In this document: positions 12,018 through 22,660 of the stretch, piece after piece
Layout of the letters: each line of letters starts with the position of its first letter
How positions within the stretch are numbered: position 1 is the stretch's first letter
Origin: Tetracentron sinense
Taxonomy: Eukaryota; Streptophyta; Magnoliopsida; Trochodendrales; Trochodendraceae
Length of the DNA: 64,000 nucleotides
NCBI GenBank assembly: GCA_015143295.1
Contig: CM026568.1
Coordinates: 12,840,607 to 12,904,606 of the forward strand
Direction: 5' to 3'
Notes under the pieces: generated by a model
Databases searched by the model: none
The model's input: the letters and a program-made list of their open reading frames with translations, nothing else
Told to the model about the DNA's origin: nothing
Position numbers and translations under genes: made by a program

Positions 12018-12999
12018 TGATTTTCCTCAATCCTGGTGGCCAGTGTGAGACAAGCTATTCCAACTAGTTGAAGGCTCCTTCTGTCTTTGAAGCATCCTCA
12101 ACTCAGAAATCTGTCCAGGAGGCTAACACCTAAGAACATCGTCTCGCACTGAAGTTCCCTTGCGTTTGATTGCTGCTTAATAAAAGGGAAAAAAAATATT
12201 AACATTATGTAATGAATGAGATGGGAAAAATAACATATGATACCTACAAATGAGTTTAAATATGATGGATAATTGCGCTGGAGGCCAATGCCAGCAGTCA
12301 TCGGGTACTATTCAAATCATCTCAAAAACATGATACATGTATTTGCTTTAGCTGGTTGCTTGTGCAACCCCTTTAAACAACATTCATTTCCCGGAGCACC
12401 CACCCAGCATGTTTCTTTTGTGCAAGTAACCGACTTACTGCTATTGGGGCGATTTGTGTCACGTCTTTGTCCGACATGCTATAAGCTTGACGTGCTGGGT
12501 CGTTGCACCAATTGGACTTAACGGGTTGTACAGGTTGTTAGTAAAGATACTAATCTAAGAGTATCTATGAGATCGTGTGAATCTCATAGATATTACATCA
12601 TAGATATTACATTATTATTTCACTTAACATAATATTTCCCTAATAGTTGTAACCCTGGAGATCTGAAATACATAACTAACTATTCAGTTGGAGAATTACA
12701 AACACAGACTGCTTACCCTTCTTCTATGGTAATAACAAAGGTATCCCTAACTACATTGTAGTCGCAGATGTTTCTTTGCAAATGAGACTATCTTTGATAA
12801 GAAGACTTCCTCTGTGACCTTTCCAATCGTCAGTATGGTAAGGACCTATTATTGTAGAGCTAAGAGATGATCTTCTGAGTGGAGCCCTTTGATTTGAACA
12901 TATGGGCCATCCAATTCCATGTATACAGTGGCAGGAAACAGTAAAATATATGCCCATGTTCTCAGACTCCAAAGGACTTGTAAGGTCTGAAATTATGCT

Positions 13000-13312
13000 G
13001 TAGATCAATGTGTGGGGAAAGGCCACGGATTGTCTCTGGCCAAGCCAGAAACCCCTCTCGGGGTTCCATACATTGTGCAACAGTTGGCGTAAAAATAGGA
13101 GAGAAGTCATTTTATTTTCTCCCCCTTTGATATCTCTCCCTCTTGTTCTCACATACTTATCGCCACATGTCTTATTATGTGTGGGGAAGTCAAAATCATG
13201 GGCCCCATGATTTTGACTTCTCCACCACTTGTCCCCTATTCTATAGAACCCGGAGACAAGCCCTTTCTTTCGCCAGAGACAATCCAAAGCCGTGTGGAAA
13301 ATCTTAACTGTA
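13000..13312. mobile_element. Foldback (MITE-like) element with a 35-bp central palindrome
   Basis: ggattgtctctggc at 13027-13040 is repeated inverted as gccagagacaatcc at 13272-13285. At the centre gaagtcaaaatcatggg pairs with cccatgattttgacttc around one base (about 13188-13222). The arms between are imperfect. No target duplication was settled. The long minus-strand open frame over this area (12751-13377) is an artefact of the inverted repeat. Confidence 0.55.
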
Positions 13313-13542
13313 GTTCTATACAAATCGTGTATCTTCCTAAACGAAAAGGCTTGGAACTTGTCCAACTTGATTAACAAATTATTGATTCCATTGGACCCAT
13401 ATCTCTTTCGATCAAAATAATAATAATAATAATAATAAGATTTTAGATAAAAACTCCCAAGAATCGGTGTTAATATACTTTTTTCAGGATTGTTTTAGGC
13501 TATGGCCAGCGACTTTCAAAGACACCTCCCGTTCGGACTGAA

Positions 13543-13875
13543 GCCAGATCCTCTACGGTGATAACCGGATTTTGCAAATCGGGTTATCACCATTTGAGGT
13601 CGTCATGTGTCCCTTTTGACACCCCTTAACTGTGATTAAGATTCATCCACCCATCTTTGGTTTTTTTTTAAAAACATTGACTCTTTTTTAAAATATTTTA
13701 ATATTATAAAAACCTTAAGAAGTGTTTTTTAATTTTTTTTAAAAAGCTAATATTTACTTTAAAAAACAGGGATAGATAGGTGAACCCTAGGAGTGGGTAA
13801 ATTTTAACCACAATTAAGGAGGTGTCAAAAGGGACAAGTGGCGACCTCAAGGGGGTGATAACGGGTTGAGACCGC
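13543..13875. mobile_element. MITE, foldback family 1, copy 1
   Basis: Outer gccagatcctc is followed by inverted arms: gttatcac/gtgataac, then gaggtcgtcatgtgtccctt against aagggacaagtggcgacctc, then a ttaactgtg/ccacaattaa module and a T/A-rich loop containing gtgaaccctaggagtggg. The same arrangement recurs at 16625-16958. Confidence 0.7.
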
Positions 13876-13990
13876 GCACGTGATGAATGGATCTCAAAAT
13901 TTTTATAAATCTAATTTTATTTTTTTGAGATCCGTTCAATACAGTTAGGTTGGTCTCGGGCCTTTTGCGGTGGTCTCACTAGGATTTCCC
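13868..13990. repeat. Short foldback with gagaccgc ends
   Basis: gaatggatctcaaaa pairs with ttttttgagatccgttc around an AT-rich loop, with gagacc and ggtctc outside. It overlaps the right edge of the previous foldback, suggesting a nested or chimeric MITE. Confidence 0.45.
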
Positions 13991-14003
13991 AAAAAAAAAA
14001 ATA

Positions 14004-14160
14004 GGACTTTGCTAATGAGACCGTATTCCTCCGAGGCCTCGCGTATGTGTGCGAGATTTCAGGTGGTGGGACCATCATATGGTGGGCTTCACCTGAAATC
14101 CCGTGTACATACGCAAGATCTCGAAGTCTCGGCCCTTATGCGGTCTCAATAGCATTTCCC
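14004..14160. mobile_element. 157-bp hairpin MITE
   Basis: Left arm ggactttgctaatgagacc and right arm (reverse complement) gggaaatgctattgagacc. Inner arms tgcgagatttcaggtg and cacctgaaatcccgtg pair around a short loop at about 14080-14088. No coding capacity. Confidence 0.75.
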
Positions 14161-15962
14161 AAGAAAATAATGTCAATCAACTTGTGGGTCACAAGCTAAA
14201 ACGATCGTTCTCCTAAATCGGAGAATCTCTACCTAGACTATCCTGTTAACCATGAGCAGCCGTTGTTGGAGGATGAGATCGCCATAATCCGTCATTAAGC
14301 AGTATTCCTCGGCGTAGTCGTGTAGAAAAGCTTCTCTTCTCTCTCTGCTTCTGAACTTCTTGTAGGTCTCCTCATGCTCCTCGTCTTCGAACCTCTGAAC
14401 AAAATTCAATGACAAAATAAATGTATGTAGGTATAACCAAATAACAAAGAAACAGGATTCTAATATGAGGACTTGAGAACCTACTGTAAACTCATTGAGA
14501 TACTCATCTTCAGTGTTTGAAAAGACTCCGCTATTCGGACGAGAAGCTGATTTTGAGAATTGCTGCGTGAATTGAAGGAACAAAGAGAAATAAGCAGACG
14601 GAGTTGAATTTTCGGCTGATCTTTCTGAAAAATCGCTCGGAGATTCGAAGAGAAACGACGATGTGTAGTCTGAGAAATCTACGTCTGAATTTTTAGGGAA
14701 AAGATCGGATTCGAGCTCGGAGAGTGTCATTTCGTGGCTGGATGAGTAATCTGTATCGTCTTCATACGAGAGATCTTCCCAAGAAGCAAGATCGTATTCC
14801 AAGTACTTTGGTTGCTGTTCCGCAGTCGACTCTGAATTGGAGACGGAGACGACGAAATTTGACTCAACACATTGTCGTGAAATTTCGGAAAAGTCAGCTT
14901 CAGGAGCTCTGTTTCCTTCTTCTTTGATTGATTTTTCTGATATGTCGCAGACATTTTGATATTTCGCTTCAGAAATCGATTCAACACAAGAGTTCTCAGA
15001 AATAACTTCATTTCCTTGAATTACGGGCGATTTTTCTGATCCTTTGAAGTTTCCAGATGTCGGCCTCAATGATTTCTCCGAAAAATCTCCGGATTTGCAG
15101 GGAATCCGAGCGTTTTCTGACGAAAATAGTTGGATGAAAGAAACTCCAGAAAGTGTGATCGATGTCGAAGCTTCTTTCCCTTCAATGTCCTCTACTTTTT
15201 CAGCTCCTTTTCAATATCTGCTTTTCAACTTTGAATTTCTCCCTGGAAAAGCTAGATCGTTTGCTCCAGAAAAGGATTCTACACAATAAGATTCTGGAAA
15301 CTCCACTATGTGATCTCCATTCCCGTTCGTTTCCACCGTTCTTTCAGTTCCTTTTTGTCTGTGATAAGATCTCGTTATCCTTTGGAACTCTTCTCCGGAA
15401 ATCCGCTCTGGTTTACGGAAACTTCTCTCCTCTGCTCGAATTACAGCTCCAGAACCTTGGATCTCCTCAAATTCTCCCTTCCGTTGAGAAAATTTCGGAT
15501 TCTCCTTCTTCAGATTCTTATATTGGACCGGGATCCGGCTCGAAGTGCAAGAAGTTTCCCCAGGAAAGCTTGAAGAAGAGCACGAAACTGCCGGAAAAGC
15601 AGAGAACTCCGTCTTCTTATCAGTATATTCAGAATTCCGAGATCCACATAAAATCGGAGAGATCTGGCAGCGTTTTCGACGAGGAATCTTCGAACGGAGC
15701 TTCTTAAAGTACGAAACCGGTTGATTTTTTCGCTTCCTTCTTGAACTGCTCGGACGAAGAATCGGACTCGCGTTTCTGTTCATAGCTGGTTTTCAGTTAC
15801 AGCTAAAATCTCGATCTTCGTATTTACAGATCAGTAAGTGCAGAGGAATAGGGTTGTTACGTTGAAGTAAAAAAGAAAGAGGGATCAAGCAACTAAACAA
15901 GCACTACCTCTACTCCACTTCAACTACTGTGCTCTATCTGGTTGAGAACGTTCGAGTCGCCA

Positions 15963-15970
15963 TTTTATAG
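15963..15970 (-). promoter_or_regulatory. TATA box of the cyclin gene
   Basis: The minus strand reads CTATAAAATGG about 180 bp upstream of the start codon at 15783, leaving a leader of roughly 150 bases if transcription starts about 30 bp downstream. Sequence match only. Confidence 0.55.
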
Positions 15971-16040
15971 GCAGCGGTGCCAACTTTTTTGAGTCCGTTT
16001 CGTGTGTGAGACTCCGCAAACAGATCATATGTGTCCCACA

Positions 16041-16592
16041 CTCAATAATGTGTCAACCAGCCGAGCCAGCTCGACTTAACGCGAAATAAACCGAGCTTCA
16101 ACTTTTACTTTGGGCTCGTTGAACCGAGCTGAGCTTTAAAATTGAGCTCGAAAAATAAACGACCTAAGTCTGAATAATAGATGGCTCAGCTCGGCTCGGC
16201 TTGATTAATTTTATAATAATACCCTTTAAAAGTTAAAGTTATATTATATATTTAGTATACCTTTTTTTTTTGTAAGATATATTTAATATACATTAAAATA
16301 ATTATTTCCGTTAAAGTTTTAACTCAAGCTTTCCCGTGAGTCACATGTCATCCCAAAAAAAATTGCTAATTTTTTTTTTTTTTTAAATTGAATTTAGTGC
16401 TTGCTTATTAATGTATTTTTAAAAAAATTATAGAGTCGAGTCGAGCCGAGCCGAGCTCAAGCTCAAGCTCAACGATTTGTGGACGAACCGAGCTTGAGCT
16501 GACTGTTCTGAGCTCGAGCCAAGCCTGAGCGTTTGTAAAATTCCAACGAGTCGAGCTTGAGCAGTGCCCAGCTCGGCTCGTTGACACCCCTG
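16041..16592. mobile_element. hAT-type MITE of the GAGC family (copy 1)
   Basis: The right end reads CAGGGGTGTCAACGAGCC on the minus strand; the left end is a diverged version (tgtcaaccagccgagcc). The interior is rich in gagctcgagct-type self-complementary words flanking an AT-rich core. Likely 8-bp target duplication gtcccaca (16033-16040) and gacccaca (16593-16600), 7 of 8 matching, fits hAT. Open frames here are artefacts of the repeated words. Confidence 0.7.
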
Positions 16593-16624
16593 GACCCACA
16601 AGCATAGTAAACTGAAAGTCTGCA

Positions 16625-16958
16625 ACCAAATCCTCTACGATGATAAATAAATTTGGCAAATCCAGCTATCACCCCCATGAGGTCGCCACGTGTCCCTTTG
16701 ACACCCCTTAATTGTGGTTAAGATTCACCCACCCATCCTTCGTTTTTTTTTTATATATTATTTCTTTTTTAAATATTTAATATTTAAAAATCCTAAATAT
16801 ATGTTTTTAATATTAAAAAATGAATTAATATTTTTTTTCTATAAACCAAGGATAACTAGGTGAACCCTAGGAGTGGGTGAATCTTAACCACAGTTAATGG
16901 GTGTCAAATGTGACATGTGGCGACCTCATGGGATGATAACAAGATTTGAGGATTTGGT
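16625..16958. mobile_element. MITE, foldback family 1, copy 2
   Basis: Outer ends accaaatcctc and gaggatttggt are perfect inverted repeats. Inside are gaggtcgccacgtgtccctt against gtgacatgtggcgacctc and attgtggttaagattcaccc against gggtgaatcttaaccacagt. Same module order as copy 1. Confidence 0.78.
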
Positions 16959-17219
16959 CTCTAGTAAAAATAGGAACCAGTTAAGGTCTCTCACAACGCG
17001 ACATAAGAAAACAAGATTAAGCTTAGCTTTTTTAAAAAAAAAAAAAACTTTGTAAAACATGGTGATGTCTTTCACATGTACATTTCTGATAATAATAATG
17101 TCAAACCTAACTTATTATCCTTACGTGATAATGTAAGGGACCTTTTAAAGTTGTCAACTGCAAAAGGCCATTGCGATTATTGTTCTAAAAATAGTGAACA
17201 TTCATTGAAATGTTTTTAC
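16959..17219. other. No gene seen
   Basis: AT-rich spacer with a poly-A run near 17031-17046. Nothing recognised. Confidence 0.5.
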
Positions 17220-17513
17220 CAATGTTTTCATAACTGGACCAGTAATCGAATCGGCTAGTGGTCAGTTCCCAGTTTGATCGATTCAAACAGTTTGACTGTC
17301 TTTTTTTATTTTAAAAAATATTTTTTTTTCTCATTTTTACCTAGTTATGACAGATTTTGGTTGGTTCCAGTTCAATCAACCAGTTTTTCTAGTTCTTAAA
17401 AAATAGTTGGTTTTTAATGTGGTCCGATTTGGGACTTTTAGAAACCAATGAGGGGACTTGTTCCCAATTTTTCCTGTTCGACCGGCCGATCCAGTGTAGT
17501 TCTGATAACACTG
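17220..17513. mobile_element. hAT-type MITE of the GACCGG family
   Basis: Termini caatgttttcataac and (reverse complement of the right end) cagtgttatcagaac are inverted repeats. Subterminal words such as ggaccag, gaccggccgatcc and ggttggttcc are self-complementary. Likely 8-bp target duplication gtttttac (17212-17219) and gtttcacc (17514-17521), 6 of 8. About 294 bp, non-coding. Confidence 0.6.
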
Positions 17514-17559
17514 GTTTCACCAAGGAGCAATGACTTCAAAATGTCTCCAGTTGTAACCG

Positions 17560-17640
17560 GACTCCTTCGAATCTGCTTATGTCCCTGAGGTTGCCACGTG
17601 TCACTATTGACATCTCTTAACTGTGGTTAAGATTGCTATG
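17560..17640. mobile_element. Fragment of foldback family 1
   Basis: Contains gaggttgccacgtgtcac and cttaactgtggttaagat, matching the left arm of the copies at 13543 and 16625. The right arm is missing, replaced by the tandem repeat that follows. Confidence 0.6.
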
Positions 17641-17870
17641 GGCTTATGGGGCTGTCATGGGCTCTAAATGTGCTTCTACATGTGCTGATGTAAAGTTCTA
17701 TATTGGGCTGTTATGAGCTTTACATGAGGCTGCTATGGGCTCTAAATGAAACTACAGGTGATGAATCTGCCGATATAAGGCTCTATATTGGACTGTTATG
17801 GGCTTTACATGGGGCTGCTAGGGCTCTAAATGAGGTTTCTACAGGTGCTGCCATGAGCTCTATGGGGCCC
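17641..17870. repeat. Tandem repeat, about 80-85 bp unit, about three copies
   Basis: Units contain ctctatattgggctgttatg, gctttacatg(a/g)ggctgcta and gggctctaaatga. Two good copies start near 17695 and 17780; a diverged one precedes them. Confidence 0.7.
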
Positions 17871-19794
17871 CAACTCTATGGGTTTAGAAACTTTTTTAGC
17901 AATCCTCGAAAGGCTTTTATAACTGTCTGACTTTACTTCATGAAGCAATGATAATCTGCATTTAGAATCTTCTTTTGAACCAAGCATGTTATTACAATAA
18001 ACAAAGAGAAACGCAGCTCTACATAGTTTAAGAAATATCATTAAACACATTCGAGCATGAGATTGTTGAGAGGCCTTTAGATTAGCAGCTTGATAAATTC
18101 TCTTGAACATGCTCACACAAGTGACCAAACATTGAAGCAAAATATCATTTTAAATAAATGATAATCGTCTATAAGCACCAAACAATATCAAGAGAAAGCA
18201 CAAGTTACCTCTTGCTCCTAAGCGGATATACTAGACTAATAGAGAGCAACGATAGAGCTGAGTCCTGAGAGAGTTAACGCGAGCCTAAACCAGCAAGTGC
18301 AAAATTCAGGGACATGTCCTACATGAGAGCGGAAGAGTATCTTCAACAGCCCTCCTGACCGATAGAGTGGAGATGGAGATAGAAGTACAGAGGGGTGTGA
18401 AATCGTATGGTGTGGAGAACTTCTCCATTTCCCCTCTTAGTTCAGTAGAGAGAGAAAGGATAGGAGGTGAGTGGCCTTGGGGTGAGAGAAAAATAGAGAG
18501 AGCAAAGCTCTCTTTCCTTCCATTATTGAGCGGAGATGGGTGAGAAGAACGGAGATGGGTGAGAGGAATGGGAGCACGTGAGAGGAGGAGATGGAAGAGT
18601 AGAACTCCCTCTCCTTTCCTTTCTTCTCATTACGGTGGAGAGAGAGGGTAGGGGGTGAGAAGATAGAGAGACTAAGAGGGTGGTCTTGTTCGGTTGGCAT
18701 TCTCTTCTTTATAGAAAGAGGGGAAGATGAAGACAATGTGATAGGGGTTTGATTTAACCATGGGTTGAGGTGTGGTCAAGGGCTAAGGGATAAAGTAGAC
18801 ATAGGTGGGGTAGGGTAGAACTAGGGTGTAGGGTGTGGGGTGGATATGTTAAAAAGGGTGGGGTTTGAACATTCTTTGCATGGGAGCTTTTCTCCTTTCA
18901 TTGGAGTAGTAAATTTGGGGGTGTGAGCATCACGTGAATGGAGGCCCTTCTCTTGGGATTTACCTTCTTTAGAGCATTTTAAGTGGGAATGGGGGGAAGC
19001 CTTCTCATTGGTTGCTAGGGTCATGTGTTAGGTTTAGGTTATCCTTGGGCTTGGAAGTGGGTTTAGGTAGAGTTTAAAAATGGGATTTGGTGATAGATGA
19101 GCTTAAGCAATGGGGTATTGGGTAATGGGAAATGAGTGGGTTAGGTGACATGGGTTTAGGGAAATGGATTTGGGCAATTGGGTGTTTGGTGAATCTCTCT
19201 CTCAAGCCCAAAGGCTTCTCGAGGCTCGGGGGTGCAAAAATGGGATGCTTACATCTTCTTTGTGCTTGGTTATTTACATTATAATATTAATTAGCAACCC
19301 ATTGAAGAGAATGACAACCTCAACAATGGTTATCTAAACCCTCATATAAGGTGAAGAATTTAAAGCTTAAAATCAACCTATGTGGAAGATTTGGACAGAA
19401 CAATCGTTATTTTAATTGAATAAATTTTATTTATTTTGGTTAATTATTTCTCTTTATATGTTCATTGATTTCATATGATCTAATGATATATGGAATATTG
19501 CTTGATCCCCTATGAGTACAATACAAAGTACTTTTCAATTCTTTTATTTAATTTCTGTAATGATGTGTGGTTTACCGAATTATTTTCTATCTATGTTAAA
19601 TCCCTAATTAATTATAGACGTGTTATCATTCTAATATAAGCATAGGGAGGAATGGGTGAATTTTCCTCAAACCTTAAACCTTTCTTTCTTGTTTTACAAT
19701 ATTCAGTAACTTTGCTCTATTCTCATTTAGTGGAAAACCGATTTTAGGGTTTCTCTTTTGCCTATTCTGATTCAATCGTTTTCTTGTTTCTTGT
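17871..19794. other. Purine-rich and low-complexity DNA, no gene seen
   Basis: 18430-18740 is dominated by gagagag and ggagatggg words (an ggagatgggtgagaggaatg-type repeat near 18530-18570). 18750-19200 is G/T-rich with gggtttaggg-like words. The open frames here have compositionally biased sequence and no domain. 19260-19790 is AT-rich and unassigned. Confidence 0.5.
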
Positions 19795-20015
19795 TAGGGG
19801 TGCATTCGAGCCTACCTTGGTCAAGCTCAAGCTTGACTTGAAGGTGATCAGACTCGACTCAGCTCGGCTCGGTTGGAGCTCGAATGGAGTTCAAATAATA
19901 AAGCTCAATGTTCGGCTCCAACAAGGGACATCAAGCTCAAAAACGGCTCAAGTTCAAACTAATTTGAGTTCAAGCCGAGCTCGACTTAGCTTGAACTCGG
20001 CCTGTTAACACCATG
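19795..20015. mobile_element. hAT-type MITE of the GAGC family (copy 2)
   Basis: Starts taggggtgcattcgagcc and ends ctcggcctgttaacacc(atg). The interior has agctcggctcggttggagct and caagccgagctcgac words. The target duplication is not clear. Confidence 0.55.
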
Positions 20016-20477
20016 TTTTCACCTTTGCCATAATTAAATAACAAAAAAAATCAAGAGAAGAGTTGCAAATAAGAGGAGAGGAAAATAGAAAGAGAAGAGA
20101 AAATTGGCATCCAACTTTGTACCATCTTTGACATGTGTTGCCTATTGAAAATGTGTGCTCTTGCTACCATTTATGAACCTCCATTTGATCAACAATGGTG
20201 CCTTTAAATCATCATCATCATTCAAGGGTTAGGTTTTGTTAAGATCATACAGAAGTTCAAAAAACAAAAAAAAAAAAAAACTAAATAAGGGTTGCAAATG
20301 AGAGGAAAGGAAAAAAGAATGAGAAGAGAAGAGAGGAAAGAAGAGAGAGAGAGGCAAAAGGGTTTAAGGGTTAACAGGGTTAGGTTTCGGTGGCTTGGGA
20401 AAGAAGAAACTTTTGTAATATAAAAGACGAGGAAGGTTAGGGTGTAAGCATATGTATCATTCATGATATACATTTAT
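20016..20477. other. A/G-rich spacer with a local duplication, no gene seen
   Basis: Segments near 20040-20105 and 20265-20335 resemble each other (aaaaaa, gttgcaaat(a/g)agagga, then gagaagagaa). A short open frame near 20222-20473 is low-complexity. Confidence 0.45.
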
Positions 20478-21185
20478 TGTGATGCCCCGAACCCACGTCT
20501 TAGGGAATCATGTTCTGAAACGCGCGCCCGGTCATCATTACCATGCAACGAAAGACTTTGTTCACGTAAATACAGAAATTTTCAACTTTTCTTATGAACT
20601 TACATAAGCAATAACAATAACAACCGGTCATCACACTTGATGCGGCGGTCCTTATAAACCTTAAATGTCTAGTCAGGACCCTTTATTCTCAGGATAGCAT
20701 CACTATAATATGCTGACATAAAACGTCAATGAGCTATGAAGCCCGATAAAATCCACAATTCATCTATACTATTTTTTACATAGTAACATCCATCAATAAC
20801 AATATAGTATTACAGGTCAATTCTCATATCATAATAATATGCAGAATAATAATATCATAATTCGTTACCCCAAGTCACTCAGTGCTATTTAATCCTATTC
20901 CGAGGTTCCCGGCCTTTAGTTGTCAAGTTTATCTAATCCTTGTCCACGACACCAAGTTACCGTTCCAGATAACCGCTCGTGCTATATCCTTGAGTCCGCA
21001 GACTCGATCGACCGGGGATTGCGCCCGTGTACAACCTTTACCTTTGAGTTTGTAGACTCAATTATAAGTCAACCGGGTATACACCCAATGAAATCAAACT
21101 TTGAGTCCTTAAACTTTGTACAACCTTGAGATTTTAGATTCTGTACAACCTTGAGTCCTTAGACTCAGCACATAACCAATAACTG

Positions 21186-21910
21186 GTACCATCTCAGGAC
21201 ATACCTAAGTACAGTGATCCTCATTCATCAACCTGTCTTAGGCATACCTAAGTACAGCGATTTCCATTCCTCAACCTATTTTAGGACATACCTCCCTCAA
21301 AATCCTGTTGGAACATACCAAAGTGCAGAGGTCCCCCTCAAAGTATTGTTGGAACATACCAAAATAAATAAGTCACCATCCTTTATGGTACAACATCATA
21401 TTCAATCTTTACTAGGACATACTTGAGTACAAGGTCAATGCCCCCACGGGACATACCCAGGTACAAAGATCACCACCCTATTAGGGTATTCATCACCCTC
21501 AACAAAACTCTATTGCGACATACCTAAGTACAACGATCCTCACTCATCAACCTGTCTTGAGGCATACCTAAGTACAACGATCTCCATTCCTCAACCTGTC
21601 TTGGGACGCACCTCCCTCAAAGTCTTGTTGGAACATACGGAAGTATAGAGGTCCCTACCCCTTAAAGTATTGTTGGAACATACCGAAATACAGAAGTCAC
21701 TACCCCTCAAGCCAACATTCATTTATCCAACCTCTATTGGGACATACCTGTCACCGCAGATCACCACCCCTCAAAGCAACATTCATTTATCCAACCTCTA
21801 TTAGGACATGCCTACCACCGCAGATCACCATCCCTCGAGGAAAACCTCTATAGGGACATACCTACTGTAAAAAGGTCACCATCCCCACGGGACATACCTA
21901 CTATAGAAAG
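21186..21910. repeat. Minisatellite inside the solo LTR
   Basis: More than ten imperfect units built on ggacatacc(t/a)aagtacag followed by a gatc/gtc word and ccctca-type spacer; unit length varies around 40-60 bp. A preceding stretch (20980-21170) repeats ttgagtcc.tagactc. Confidence 0.75.
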
Positions 21911-22544
21911 GTCACCACCTCGCAAGACAACATATGAATCATTGGTCCTTCACCCAATAGGGAACATCGCCCAGAGTCCATTGATCCGATACAACCTTGG
22001 TTCCATAGACCTGATGTCATCCTAACTATCCCGACTATCAGTCACAATGAAACCCCGGCTCTTAGCAAACTCGCATCTCCAGACCTAGTCAAAGAGGGAC
22101 CACAGATAGCATTTAACTTAGATTAGATTTTCTAATCGTAAAAAATTCTCAATTATTCCAAATTTTGCTTGAATAATTGAATCTGTTGAGTCTTGTGCCT
22201 GTGGACCAATTTCAATAGTGTACCATTCTGATGGGGAACATTATCTAGCCTGATGGGTCCATCCATCGCCTTACAAGTGTCCAATAATCAATACATCATA
22301 CAAGAGTCGTTCGGATAGGGAACTTATCCTAGCCGATGGATCTATCCATCGTCTCTAACAAATTCCAATAACGTCACCTCATCCAAGGTCGTTTCAATAA
22401 GGAACATATCCAAGCCGATGGATTCCTTCATCACCTCTAACAAGTTCAAATAATCATTTTGTCACCCAACGGTGACATCATAACACAAAAAGGATCCAAA
22501 TCAAGCTTCCCAGAGGGTTCGAACACAATCGGGGTTTAAATCCC

Positions 22545-22660
22545 CAAAACTTGCGCACTGGCGATCGATTGCCAGTGCTGGGTGATCGATCACCAAGGCT
22601 TCTGCATGTTGGCGATCAATCACCCAGACAGGGGATCGATCGCCCAGCCTCTGCCGAGCC
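22545..22660. repeat. Short tandem repeat of gcgatcgat(t/c)gcc words
   Basis: Four related units such as ggcgatcgattgccag, gggtgatcgatcacc, ggcgatcaatcaccc and ggggatcgatcgccc, each near-palindromic around gatcgatc. Confidence 0.65.

Larger units (their letters stand above)
12173..14232 (-). other. Intron 2 of the cyclin pseudogene, filled with foldback elements
   Basis: Bounded by GTAGAG at the donor and ttattaagcag at the acceptor (minus strand). It contains foldback structures at about 13000-13310, 13543-13875 and 14004-14160 and an (AAT)n run near 13417-13439. The 12200-13000 part has no recognised element apart from a short palindrome, atctatgagat/atctcatagat, near 12560-12590. Confidence 0.75.
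12018..15783 (-). pseudogene. SDS-like: SDS-like (SOLO DANCERS) meiotic cyclin, truncated by a copia insertion
   Basis: Exon 1 is 15783-14485, exon 2 is 14394-14233 and exon 3 starts at 12172; GT/AG introns are 90 bp and about 2.06 kb, both phase 0. The start MNRNASPIL precedes KKLRS..PRRKRCQISPIL, and further SDS signatures follow: FQRITRSY, SYCVESFSGA, SDVDFSDYTSSFLFES, RFEDEEHEETY, the cyclin-box stretch ETMFLGVSLLDRFLS, then LVGIACLTLATRIEEN. Arabidopsis SDS, recalled from memory, has close equivalents in the same order. SDS is a meiosis-specific cyclin needed for homologue pairing and recombination. Here the frame is kept, but three stops interrupt it: TGA at 15211-15213, TAG as the last codon of exon 2 (14233-14235) and TGA at 12098-12100. 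Sequence ends mid-codon after RIEEN at 12018, where the copia LTR starts, so the C-terminal cyclin fold is lost from the window. Confidence 0.9.

Noticed and set aside
12751-13377. 208-residue open frame on the minus strand
   Set aside because: It lies across a long inverted repeat, has no domain, and overlaps open frames on the other strand that share the same palindromic sequence.
16408-16678. Several small minus-strand open frames
   Set aside because: They are generated by repeated gagctcgagc words of a MITE.
18437-18736. 99-residue open frame on the minus strand
   Set aside because: Driven by a purine-rich, low-complexity tract; no motif.
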